Under the pieces are notes generated by a model that did not search any database, was not told where the DNA came from, and worked only from the letters and a program-made list of their open reading frames with translations. A program made the position numbers and the translations under genes. Below are positions 16,891-25,450 of a DNA stretch of 64,000 bases, one piece after another. The stretch is from the NCBI GenBank assembly GCA_900316935.1, contig ONEW01000003.1:21537-85536 (forward strand), written 5' to 3'. Positions within the stretch are counted from its first letter, which is position 1. Each line of letters starts with the position of its first letter. Source of the DNA: an uncultured Selenomonadales bacterium. Its GTDB lineage: Bacteria; Bacillota; Negativicutes; Acidaminococcales; Acidaminococcaceae.

Positions 16891-18657
16891 TCAAACGGCC
16901 GGTACGGGGCGGCGCAGGGTCTGTGTCGCTTTATCTAAGTATAGCACGTCTGTATGATACTTTGCCAGGGTACTGCGGTGCCCTACCGAAACCAGTGTGG
17001 TCCGTGGCGCCTGCTGCTGCAGCATGCCGTACACGCGGGCCTCCGTTTCTTCGTCCAGGGCCGACGACGCCTCGTCAAGGAAGAGCCACCGGGGCTGGTA
17101 GATCAGGGCCCGCGCGAAGGCCAGGCGCTGCTGTTCGCCGATGGACAGGACATGGCCCCAGTCCGCCTCGACATGCAGTTTTTCCGCCAGGTAGCCGATG
17201 CGGCAGGTCTCCATGTATTGCCGCACCTCGTCATCGGGCAGGTCCTTCGTGCCCGGATACAGGATGGCCTCCTTCAACGTCCCCAAAGGCAGGTAAGGCC
17301 GCTGGGGGATGAACATGACGGCCGCGCCGTCCGGCATGGCCAGGTGTCCCTTCGTAAAAGGCCAGATGCCTGCCAGTACGCGCAGGAGCGTGCTCTTGCC
17401 GCTGCCCGAAACGCCCTTGATCAGCACGTTGCGGCCCGGCTCCAGCGTAAAGTCCGCCGGACGGATGAGGGGCGTGCCGTTGGGCAGGTCGATTTCCAGC
17501 CCCCGGGCCTCCACATCGTCCCGGGCACTGACGGACCGCACGAGCCGGTCCTGCCGGTGCGTTTCCTTCACCTGCACCATGTGGAGCCCGAAGCCCGTAA
17601 GTCGTTCGACCACGGCCTGCCACTCGGCGATGGACGTGTACATGTCGACGAAGTAGGACAGGGATTCCTGCACGCGTCCAAAGGCGCTGGCAATCTGCAT
17701 GAGGCCGCCCAGGGTGATTTCGTGTGCCAGGAAACGCGGCATGGCCACGACGAGGGGGAAGATGATGGCGATCTGCGAATACCCGCTGTTCAGCCAGATC
17801 AGCTGCTTCTGCTTCCGGATGATGCTCCAGAAATTGTCCAGCAGCAGGCGGAACCGTTTCTTGAAGATGGACCGCTCGCGGTCCTCGCCGTTGTAGAACG
17901 CCACGCTTTCGCAGTTTTCGCGCATGCGCATCATGGAGAAACGGAAATCGGCCTCAAAGCGCTGCTGCACGAAGTTCAGGCCGACCAGCCTGTTGCCGAC
18001 CTTCCAGGTCAGCCACGTGCCGATTCCCGAATAGAGCAGGGCCGTCCAGACCATGTAGCCCGGAACGTGCACGGGCAGGGAGCCGATGCGGAAATCAAGG
18101 GGCCCCGACAGCTGATAGAGCACGAAGACGAAGGAGATGAACGTCACCAGGGCCTTCAGGATGCCGATGCCGAACTGCAGGGTGTAGTCCACGAAGAGCC
18201 GCACATCCTCACTGATGCGCTGGTCCGGGTTATCCGTCGCCGTCCCGAACATCTGCAGGCGGTAGTAGGTCTTGTCCTCCATCCAGCGGTCGATATAGGC
18301 GTTCGTCAGCCAACGCCGCCAGCGGATGGCCAGGACCTGCCGCAGGTAGAAGGCGTACACGGCCAGTATGATGTAGAGGAACGCCAGCCAGCAAAAGCGC
18401 ACCAGCTCGTGGAAAATCTTTTCCGTTTCGTAGTTCTGCAGCGCACTGTAGAACGTGTTGTACCACTGATTGATCTGCACGAGCATGAAGACCACGCCCA
18501 GCGTAAGGGCGATGATGGCCCCCAGCAGCAAAAAGGCGCGTTTCTTTTCCTCGCTCTGCCAATAGCTCCTTGTCAGGAGCCATACGTTTTTAAAGAAGCG
18601 GAGGCTCGCCACGGGTTTCTGCCGCGTGCCGGCCGCCTCCCTGCCTTGATCCTTCAT
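16891..18657 (-). CDS. SbmA/YddA-like ABC transporter with fused ATPase
   Basis: About 588 residues: an N-terminal SbmA/BacA-type membrane domain (six predicted helices; hallmark INQWYNTFYSALQNYE near the first helix) fused to an ABC ATPase with Walker A GVSGSGKSTLL, signature SIGEQQRLAFARAL, Walker B WLFLDEASSALDEE and switch His in VGHRST. This is the ABC-D-like group of YddA and mycobacterial Rv1819c, which move cobalamin or peptides. The start is uncertain: an in-frame GTG at 18726 has no ribosome site, so the ATG at 18657 is preferred because it gives the family's usual N-terminus. It is the first gene of a group with the YbjN-like protein and Ca2+ pump. Confidence 0.88.
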   Translation of the reverse strand: MKDQGREAAGTRQKPVASLRFFKNVWLLTRSYWQSEEKKRAFLLLGAIIALTLGVVFMLVQINQWYNTFYSALQNYETEKIFHELVRFCWLAFLYIILAVYAFYLRQVLAIRWRRWLTNAYIDRWMEDKTYYRLQMFGTATDNPDQRISEDVRLFVDYTLQFGIGILKALVTFISFVFVLYQLSGPLDFRIGSLPVHVPGYMVWTALLYSGIGTWLTWKVGNRLVGLNFVQQRFEADFRFSMMRMRENCESVAFYNGEDRERSIFKKRFRLLLDNFWSIIRKQKQLIWLNSGYSQIAIIFPLVVAMPRFLAHEITLGGLMQIASAFGRVQESLSYFVDMYTSIAEWQAVVERLTGFGLHMVQVKETHRQDRLVRSVSARDDVEARGLEIDLPNGTPLIRPADFTLEPGRNVLIKGVSGSGKSTLLRVLAGIWPFTKGHLAMPDGAAVMFIPQRPYLPLGTLKEAILYPGTKDLPDDEVRQYMETCRIGYLAEKLHVEADWGHVLSIGEQQRLAFARALIYQPRWLFLDEASSALDEETEARVYGMLQQQAPRTTLVSVGHRSTLAKYHTDVLYLDKATQTLRRPVPAV

Positions 18658-18751
18658 AACTGTATGCACGGCGGCCTTCCCCCGGCCTGCCGCCCTCTCC
18701 TTTCCTGGCAGTTGTTGTCTTGCCACTGCATGATTCCATTGTAACGAAAAG

Positions 18752-18793
18752 GAAAAAGCCTGACAAGATTAAGATACCATAATCTTGCCAGGC
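18752..18793 (-). terminator. Terminator of RND operon 1
   Basis: On the minus strand GCCTGGCAAGATTA pairs with TAATCTTGTCAGGC and is followed by TTTTTCCTTTTC. It lies 54 bases past the acrB-like stop codon. Confidence 0.85.
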
Positions 18794-18846
18794 AAATTCT
18801 GAACAAAATGTAATTTTACGGTTTCACGTCCGGGCCGCCTCAGGCG

Positions 18847-21800
18847 TCAGTCCGCCGGGGTGGCCGGTTCGTTTTCCTTATTTTTGCGGCGCCGGAAAGG
18901 ATTCCGCGGTTTCGGCGTGTTGCTGAAGAACCGTTCAACCACGACGAACAGCACCGGAATCAGGAAGATGCCGACGAAGGTGTTGAAGGTCATGCCGCCG
19001 ACGACGGCGTTACCCATGGATACACGGGACCCGGCGCCAGGGCCGGTGGCGATGGCCAGGGGCACACAGCCCAGGATGAACGCGAAGGACGTCATCAGGA
19101 TGGGGCGCAGACGGAGATGGGCCGCATTGACGGCTGCCGTTACCACGTCCTGCCCGTTTTCCAGGTTCATCTTCGCATATTCGACAATCAGGATGGCGTT
19201 CTTTGCCGCCAGGCCGATCAGCATGATCATGGCGACCTGCATGTAGATATCGTTGTTCTGGCCGCGGATGTACTGCGAAGCCAGGCAGCCGAGGACGGCA
19301 GGCGGTACGGAAAGCATAACGGCGATAGGGATCGTCCAGCTTTCATACAGGGCACAGAGGACCAGGAAGACGAAGACCATGGAAATGGCATACAGGGCAT
19401 ACGCCTGGTTGCCTGCTTCCAGTTCGTCGCGGCTCTGGTCGACCCACTGGTAGGTGTAGGTCGTCGGCAGCACTTCTTTGGCGATCTCCTCCAAGGCGTT
19501 CATGGCCTGGCCGGTGGAATATCCGTCCGCCGGGGAGCCGGCGATCTTAAAGGCGCTGGCGCCGTTGAAACGGGACACGGAAGGAACCGTCATATCCGGA
19601 TTCGCCGTGACAAGGGTGTCCAGGGGCACCATGTCGCCGTTGTTGCTCTTGACGAAGAAGAAACGCATGTTCTTGACGTCGTCGCGGTATTCAGGCTGGG
19701 CCTGGACGACGACCTTCCACGTACGGCCGAAGTTGTTGAAGTCGTTGACTTCCGAACCGCCCAGGAAGGCCTGGAGGGTGGTGAACACGCTCGAAACGGG
19801 CACATTCAGGGATTCCGCCTTTTCACGGTCCACGACGAACTTGTAACCCGGCGTATCCGTGTTGAACGTCGTGTAGGCGACGCCGATTTCCGGACGCTGG
19901 TTGGCCTTGGCCACGAACTGCTGGGCGTAGGTGTTCATGGTGTTGACATCGTCACCGCCGAGGTTCATGACATACAGGGACAGGGAGCCCGTGGAAGACA
20001 GGCCCGGCAGGGCCGGTTCCGGGAAGGCCATGATGTTCAGGCCGGGGTATTTGGGAGCCAGGGCATAGACGGATTTGATGGCGTTGAACACCGTATTGGT
20101 GCGTTTGTCATACTCCTCCATCATGACCGGCAGGATGCCGGCGCTCGATTTCTGGGCCATGGTCAGGATGTCGAAGCCGTTGACCGGCATAACGTAACGG
20201 ACACCGTCAATCTTGGCGACATCGCGGGAAAGCTCGATCATGGACTGGATACCGCGGTTGGACGACGCGCCTTCCTGCATGTTGTAGGAAACCAGGAACA
20301 TGCCCTGGTCTTCGTCCGGCACGTAGCCCGTCGGCGTAATCTTGAAGAAGACACCGGCCAGTACGACGATGGCGACCAGGCCGAGCATCATCACCTTGGA
20401 ATGCTCGATGCAGCGGCGCACCTGACGCGTATATTTCTCCAGCGTCTTGTTGTACCAGACGTTGAAATAGTAGATGACCTTGCCGACGAGGCCCTTTTTC
20501 GCTTCTTCACTCGTCACGGCGTGCTGCGGCTTCAACAGTTTCGCACACAGGGCCGGCGTAAGGGTCAGGGCGACCAGGGCCGACAGGGCCATGGACACGG
20601 AAATGGTCAGGGCGAACTGTTTGTACAGCTGCCCCGTGGACCCGCTCATGAACGAAATCGGTACGAATACGGCAGCCAGCACACACGCGATGGCGACGAC
20701 AGGGCCCGAAACCTCCTTCATGGCCCGGTACGTGGCTTCCCGCGGGGACAAGCCCGTATCCTGGATATGATGCTCCACCGCTTCGACGACGACGATGGCG
20801 TCGTCGACGACCAGGCCGATGGCCAGGATCATGGCGAACATGGACAACGTGTTAATGGAGAACCCTAAGACCTGGAAGGCCGCAAATGTACCGACCAGCG
20901 ATACGGGGATGGCCAGCATGGGGACCATGGTGGCGCGGAAGTTGCCCAGGAAGACGTACACGACGATCAGTACCAGGATCAGGGCTTCCACGAAGGTGTG
21001 GGCCACTTTGATCAGGGACTCGCGTACGAACTGGGTCTTATCGCTGGCAATGACCAGCTTCATGTCCGGCGGGAAACGGGTTTCCGCGTCGGCCAGCACT
21101 TTCTTGATTTCTGCAACCGTATCGAGGGCATTGGCATCGGTGGTCAGGGCCACCGGGTAGGTGACGGATTCGCCGCCCTTGCCTTCGTCCAGGAAGTAGG
21201 ACAACGGCGTGTCCATACGGGCGCCTTCATACACTTTGGCAATGTCCTTCAGTTTCAGGATGCTGCCGTCGCTTGCACGGACGATGATGTTGCCGAATTC
21301 TTCCGGCGTCTTCAGACGGCCCTGGGCGCTGGCGGAGTATTTGAACTCCTGGTCGTTCTTCGTCGGACGGGAACCGATGGAGCCGACAGGCGCCTGGATG
21401 TTCTGGGTCTGGATGGCGTTCTGGACATCGGAAACGGTGATGCCTTCCTTGGCCATCAGGTCCGGTTTCAATTCCACGCGCATGGAGTATTCCGGCCCGT
21501 ATTCATCAACGGACGAAACGCCTTTGACACGTTTGACGGGGTCGACGACGTTGGACGCGGCATAGGCCTTCAGGAACATGGAATCATAGGTGCCGCCCGG
21601 TGACGTCAGAACGAAGTACATGATCGTCTGGGACGACTTCTTCGTCGTCGTGACACCGTAACTCGTCACTTCCGACGGCAGGGAGGCCTTCGCCTGGTCG
21701 ACACGGTTCTGGACTTCGACGGACGCGATGTCGCCGTTCTTTTCCAGATTGAAGTAGACGTCGAGGGTGTACCCGCCGGTGTTCGTCGACGTGGAACGCA

Positions 21801-22032
21801 TGTCGCGCATGTTCTCGACGCCGTTGACTTTCTGTTCAACGGCCTGGGCGATGGATTCCTCAACCGTCGTCGAGTTGGCGCCTACGTACGTCGTCGACAC
21901 TTCAATCTGCGGTTTGGTGATATTCGGATACTGCGCGATTGGCAGGTTGAACCCCGAAATGATGCCTGTAAAGACGATGATCAGGGACAGGGCAATCGCG
22001 AAGATAGGCCGATCGATAAAAAACTTAGCCAC
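18847..22032 (-). CDS. acrB: RND multidrug efflux inner-membrane transporter (AcrB/HAE1 type)
   Basis: 1061 residues with the classical RND N-terminus MAKFFIDRPIFA. Proton-relay residues D410 and D411 are seen in GLVVDDAIVVVE (TM4), and the TM10 Lys in IGLAAKNAILIVEYAK, so it should be a working proton-driven trimer. The start is a GTG at 22032 with AGGAGG eight bases upstream. It follows its adaptor gene by 15 bases. No TolC-type outer-membrane channel is encoded beside it, so the channel must come from elsewhere. Substrate range cannot be read from the sequence. Confidence 0.95.
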   Translation of the reverse strand: MAKFFIDRPIFAIALSLIIVFTGIISGFNLPIAQYPNITKPQIEVSTTYVGANSTTVEESIAQAVEQKVNGVENMRDMRSTSTNTGGYTLDVYFNLEKNGDIASVEVQNRVDQAKASLPSEVTSYGVTTTKKSSQTIMYFVLTSPGGTYDSMFLKAYAASNVVDPVKRVKGVSSVDEYGPEYSMRVELKPDLMAKEGITVSDVQNAIQTQNIQAPVGSIGSRPTKNDQEFKYSASAQGRLKTPEEFGNIIVRASDGSILKLKDIAKVYEGARMDTPLSYFLDEGKGGESVTYPVALTTDANALDTVAEIKKVLADAETRFPPDMKLVIASDKTQFVRESLIKVAHTFVEALILVLIVVYVFLGNFRATMVPMLAIPVSLVGTFAAFQVLGFSINTLSMFAMILAIGLVVDDAIVVVEAVEHHIQDTGLSPREATYRAMKEVSGPVVAIACVLAAVFVPISFMSGSTGQLYKQFALTISVSMALSALVALTLTPALCAKLLKPQHAVTSEEAKKGLVGKVIYYFNVWYNKTLEKYTRQVRRCIEHSKVMMLGLVAIVVLAGVFFKITPTGYVPDEDQGMFLVSYNMQEGASSNRGIQSMIELSRDVAKIDGVRYVMPVNGFDILTMAQKSSAGILPVMMEEYDKRTNTVFNAIKSVYALAPKYPGLNIMAFPEPALPGLSSTGSLSLYVMNLGGDDVNTMNTYAQQFVAKANQRPEIGVAYTTFNTDTPGYKFVVDREKAESLNVPVSSVFTTLQAFLGGSEVNDFNNFGRTWKVVVQAQPEYRDDVKNMRFFFVKSNNGDMVPLDTLVTANPDMTVPSVSRFNGASAFKIAGSPADGYSTGQAMNALEEIAKEVLPTTYTYQWVDQSRDELEAGNQAYALYAISMVFVFLVLCALYESWTIPIAVMLSVPPAVLGCLASQYIRGQNNDIYMQVAMIMLIGLAAKNAILIVEYAKMNLENGQDVVTAAVNAAHLRLRPILMTSFAFILGCVPLAIATGPGAGSRVSMGNAVVGGMTFNTFVGIFLIPVLFVVVERFFSNTPKPRNPFRRRKNKENEPATPAD

Positions 22033-22047
22033 TTACACTGCCTCCTG

Positions 22048-23247
22048 TCATTTACTGGAAGAGCCGCTGCCGGAAGAAGCACTGTCGCCGGTCGTGTCGA
22101 TGGCCGTATCCAAATCGGCCTCGGTCATGGGCGTCGCTTTGACTTCGGAGCCCTTGCTGACCTTCTGCACGCCTTCCACGACGAGGTTCTCATTGCCTTC
22201 CAGGCCCGATTCCACAATGTAGAACCGGCCTACGCGGGCCCCCAGTTTGACTTCCTTCATGTCCACCTTGTTGTCGGAACCGATGACGAAGACGAACTTC
22301 TTATACAGCATCTCCTTCACGGCGCGCTGCGGAATCAGGATGGCGTTCTGCAGGGTGCCGGCATTGGCCTGGACGCGGGCGAACATGCCCGGCATGAGCA
22401 TATGGTTCGGGTTGTCGTACCGTGCCTTCAGGGTCAGGGTACCCGTGCCGCTCGTGATTTCCCGGTTGGCCTGGTCCACCACGCCGCGGGCAGAGTAAAC
22501 GGTGCCATCGGACAGGATCAGCTTCAGGTCTTCCAGCGATTTGACGCCGTTTTCGGAATAGGCCTTGGCCAGCTGCAGGTATTCATTTTCTGAGATACTG
22601 AACTTGATGCGGACAGGGTCGAGGTTGCTCATGGTGGCGAGCACGGTCTGGCCGGCCGTCACATAGTTGCCTACCGACAGGTCGCTCGTGTCGATGCGGC
22701 CCGAGAAGGGAGCCACGACTTCCGTATCGTGCATACTGATCCGGGCATTTTCCAACAGGGCCTGGTATGCGTCTACCGAAGCCTGCGCCTGGTCGCGCTG
22801 GGCGATGGCGTTGTCGTAAGTCTGCTTGGAAACGGCATGCTGGTTATACAGCTGGGTATAGCGGTCGGCATCGCGGTTGAGGCGGATCAGTTCCGACCTG
22901 GCATTCGCCAGGTCGGCCTGGGCCTTCAGCACGTTGGCCTGGTACGTGCGCTGGTCGATGGTGAACAGCACCTGGCCGGCCTGTACGTAGTCGCCGCCGT
23001 TGAAACTCTTGCTCGTAATGCGGCCGGAGACGTTGGCCGTAATGCTGGCTTCCTGCTGGGCCTCCACGAAGCCCGTGAATTCGTGCGTGTCCGGCGTGTC
23101 CTGCCGTTTGACCTGCATGGACTTGACAGGTATCACGTTGCTCTTGGCCTGCTGGTTCTGTCCGCAACCGGCAAAGGCCATCATACCGGCAAGAGCCAGT
23201 GTCACAGCAATTCCTTTGCTCCACTTGCTGTTCCGAATGCTTAGCAT
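22048..23247 (-). CDS. acrA: RND efflux periplasmic adaptor lipoprotein (AcrA type)
   Basis: 399 residues with a lipoprotein signal peptide (lipobox FAGC near residue 27). Membrane-fusion-protein order: lipoyl half (GGDYVQAGQVLFTID), alpha-hairpin, second lipoyl half (VVAPFSGRI), beta barrel and membrane-proximal domain. It bridges the AcrB-like pump to an outer-membrane channel. The start at 23247 has GGGAGG upstream. The C-terminus is Ser-rich. It is the first gene of the operon behind a TTGCGT-17-TATAAT promoter. Confidence 0.94.
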   Translation of the reverse strand: MLSIRNSKWSKGIAVTLALAGMMAFAGCGQNQQAKSNVIPVKSMQVKRQDTPDTHEFTGFVEAQQEASITANVSGRITSKSFNGGDYVQAGQVLFTIDQRTYQANVLKAQADLANARSELIRLNRDADRYTQLYNQHAVSKQTYDNAIAQRDQAQASVDAYQALLENARISMHDTEVVAPFSGRIDTSDLSVGNYVTAGQTVLATMSNLDPVRIKFSISENEYLQLAKAYSENGVKSLEDLKLILSDGTVYSARGVVDQANREITSGTGTLTLKARYDNPNHMLMPGMFARVQANAGTLQNAILIPQRAVKEMLYKKFVFVIGSDNKVDMKEVKLGARVGRFYIVESGLEGNENLVVEGVQKVSKGSEVKATPMTEADLDTAIDTTGDSASSGSGSSSK

Positions 23248-23369
23248 ATAACAATCCTCCCTGAATTGAAAACCGCGGCGGCAGGCCCTCATTCCCGCCG
23301 TCCGGCATCGAAAGCTATATCATGCGGGACCGCCGGAAGGCGATAATTCCCTACATTGACATATTGGTA

Positions 23370-23398
23370 ATTATACTGGATAAGGCAGCAAAACGCAA
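23370..23398 (-). promoter_or_regulatory. Promoter of RND operon 1
   Basis: On the minus strand TTGCGT (23393-23398) and TATAAT (23370-23375) are 17 bases apart, about 120 bases ahead of the acrA-like ATG. Confidence 0.7.
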
Positions 23399-23467
23399 CC
23401 AAGATTATCCGGATTTTTACTTAAAATTCTCCGTCTTTCTTGTATTTTCTTTGATTTTTAAAAAAGT

Positions 23468-23483
23468 CTGACTGGGCAGTCAG
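23468..23483. promoter_or_regulatory. Candidate TetR/AcrR-type operator
   Basis: CTGACTG-GG-CAGTCAG is a perfect palindrome with 7-base arms, in an AT-rich stretch about 70 bases upstream of the RND operon promoter. It resembles TetR-family operators. The only tetR gene in the window is at 39.1 kb with a different RND operon. Confidence 0.4.
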
Positions 23484-23526
23484 TTTGACGGATATTTTAC
23501 AGTTTTGCCACATTTCCTGACACTTG

Positions 23527-23561
23527 GAAAAAAGGAGGCGGATTCACTGTTCCGCCTCCTT
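23527..23561 (-). terminator. Terminator of the large secreted-protein gene
   Basis: On the minus strand AGGAGGCGGA pairs with TCCGCCTCCT, followed by TTTTTTCC, 25 bases past the stop at 23586. Confidence 0.85.
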
Positions 23562-23585
23562 CCCTGTCCGTTTTCAATTCATCCT

Positions 23586-25271
23586 TCAAGACGCGAACAA
23601 GGACGCATCCTTCACAAAGTTGTCCAGGTTCTCCTGGTCGACGGAAGCACGGTGGACGGCCTCCTCATCCTGGAATCCCGCTTCGAGGATCCGGTCCGCG
23701 AACACGACCTGGCTGCCTTCCCGGAACCAGTAGGCCGGTTCCGCTTTTTCGAAGGCATTTTTCGGCTTGCCCGTCAGGTTGATGATTTTCCGGAAGTCCG
23801 GGTTCCTGACAGTGAAAGCATCTGCCAGGGACACCTCGGCCCCGGTCCGCATGTCGAAGTTGAAAATCCGGCGGGCCACGCCGTCATCGGGCAGGCGCCG
23901 CCCCGCTTCGATGCAGAGCAGGTTCTTGCCGGCGTACTTCACCTGGTACGCCCGTTCCCCGTCGGCGCGGCCTTCGTGCAGCCACCCGTCCAGCGCATCG
24001 TTGACGCGGTTCTGGATTTCCGGGCTGCCACTGACGGAAACGACGGGCCACTGGATGACCCGTTCGCCGACCCAGGCCGTCTGCGGATAGAGGCGCCAGT
24101 CACCGGCGGCCGCGGTCTGCACCAGGGCAGCCTCTGTATCTTTCTTGCCGCGGGGGCCGGGCTGCCAGGACACGTCCACAGGAGTCCAGGAGCCGTCTTC
24201 CCCTCCGGACCAGCGCACACGGAGTGTGCCCAGGACGGATTTCTTGTCTGCCGCCAGCACATCCTGCGTCGTAAACAGCTGACCGAGCCAGGCCGACAGC
24301 GAGGTGACGGACGTCACATGGGGGTGCAGGTAAGGCCGTGCTATGCCCCCGTCTTCCCCGTACACTCCCAGCACGTTTTCCGCCCGCCCCGTGAACTCCA
24401 GGGCCGACGTCACGGCGCGGCCGGGGATTTTCACGGCCACGCGGTACCGGTAATCCGGCAGGTAGGCCGCATCCGCTGTGATACCCAGGCTGTCCACGCC
24501 TGTAAATTCCACAACCGCCTTCTTCGGCTGCGTGAAATTGAGCAGGCGCCCGTCCACGGCGCCTTCGCTGCCGCCCCGCCCCGCCAGGAGCAGGATGCGG
24601 TCATAGCCGTCGTCTTTCGCCCGGGACTGTTTCTGCTCCCTGGCAAAGAGTCCGTCCACGGCCTTCTGCGATTCCTCGTTCAGCCGGACCATTTCCTTGT
24701 CCATGGCGTCCATGCGTTCCTGGAACTCCTTCCGGTCCTTCATCATATCCTTCAGGAAGGCCTTCTGCTCTTCCGTCATGATATCCTGCATTTCTTCGAG
24801 CAGGGACTGCTGCGACCGCTCCACGGCCTTCTGCCGTTCCCTGATCAGGGTCTCCATATCCGTCTCGTTACGGGTCGACATCATGGTTTCGCCTTTTTGG
24901 CGGGCCGGGTTGGGCGCGGCCTCGGACCCGTCCGTCTTCCGGGCCGCCCCGTCCTTCGCCTCTGCGTTCCGGTCGGCCTCTTCCATGGCCTTGCGGGATG
25001 GCACGCGGCGCAGCAGACAGTTGTATCCGCCGTTCAGGTCCGGGTTCCAGACTCCCAGCAGATCACCCCCGGCGTTGCGCACCACGACCAGCAGATGCTG
25101 GTAATAGTTGCTGTCGCCGGGCATCTTGTCGCCCTGCAGTTCCACCGTTTCCACCGCGCTGTCGCCGGTCACGTCGGCCTGCACGGAAGCCAGCGTCGCT
25201 GCAAACGCCCCGGACACCGGTGCCTGCAGTAAAAAGGCGGCCCCCATCGTCAATGCAAGTTTCTTCCACAT
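23586..25271 (-). CDS. Large secreted protein with central coiled coil and RsiV/DUF3298-like C-terminus
   Basis: 561 residues with a signal peptide (MWKKLALTMGAAFLL, cleaved near AFAA). Residues about 25-80 resemble an FG-GAP/VCBS-like strand set (VQADVTGDSAVETVEL). Residues about 90-180 are highly charged and predicted coiled coil. Residues about 400-545 resemble the DUF3298/RsiV fold (SPEIQNRVNDALDGWL, then GRRLPDDGVARRIFNFD). The start at 25271 begins the signal peptide; the upstream in-frame extension to 25895 runs antisense-like through the SLC13 gene and is rejected. I do not recognise a characterised homologue. It is the second secreted DUF3298-like protein in this window. Confidence 0.75.
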   Translation of the reverse strand: MWKKLALTMGAAFLLQAPVSGAFAATLASVQADVTGDSAVETVELQGDKMPGDSNYYQHLLVVVRNAGGDLLGVWNPDLNGGYNCLLRRVPSRKAMEEADRNAEAKDGAARKTDGSEAAPNPARQKGETMMSTRNETDMETLIRERQKAVERSQQSLLEEMQDIMTEEQKAFLKDMMKDRKEFQERMDAMDKEMVRLNEESQKAVDGLFAREQKQSRAKDDGYDRILLLAGRGGSEGAVDGRLLNFTQPKKAVVEFTGVDSLGITADAAYLPDYRYRVAVKIPGRAVTSALEFTGRAENVLGVYGEDGGIARPYLHPHVTSVTSLSAWLGQLFTTQDVLAADKKSVLGTLRVRWSGGEDGSWTPVDVSWQPGPRGKKDTEAALVQTAAAGDWRLYPQTAWVGERVIQWPVVSVSGSPEIQNRVNDALDGWLHEGRADGERAYQVKYAGKNLLCIEAGRRLPDDGVARRIFNFDMRTGAEVSLADAFTVRNPDFRKIINLTGKPKNAFEKAEPAYWFREGSQVVFADRILEAGFQDEEAVHRASVDQENLDNFVKDASLFAS

Positions 25272-25377
25272 AAACAATCTGATTACCTCGATTTGTAAAA
25301 ACTGACGGACCTGCCAGTCCATCATCATCTTATTATAACAAGTTTGCCCTATCATTTGTGAAAAATCTTGCACGGGA

Positions 25378-25397
25378 TTGTTACAAAACTGTAACAA
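25378..25397. promoter_or_regulatory. Inverted repeat upstream of the large secreted-protein gene
   Basis: TTGTTAC-AAAACT-GTAACAA is a perfect palindrome with 7-base arms. It lies about 40 bases upstream of a TATAAT on the minus strand, so it may be an activator or repressor site for that gene. Confidence 0.35.
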
Positions 25398-25432
25398 AAA
25401 AGACGGCCCGTAACGAAATTTGCGGACCGCCG
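25391..25432 (-). terminator. Terminator of the SLC13 transporter gene
   Basis: On the minus strand GGCGGTCCG pairs with CGGGCCGTC, allowing one wobble pair and one mismatch, followed by TTTTTTG. It lies 19 bases past the SLC13 stop. Confidence 0.6.
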
Positions 25433-25450
25433 GGCAGGTTATACCGTGCC

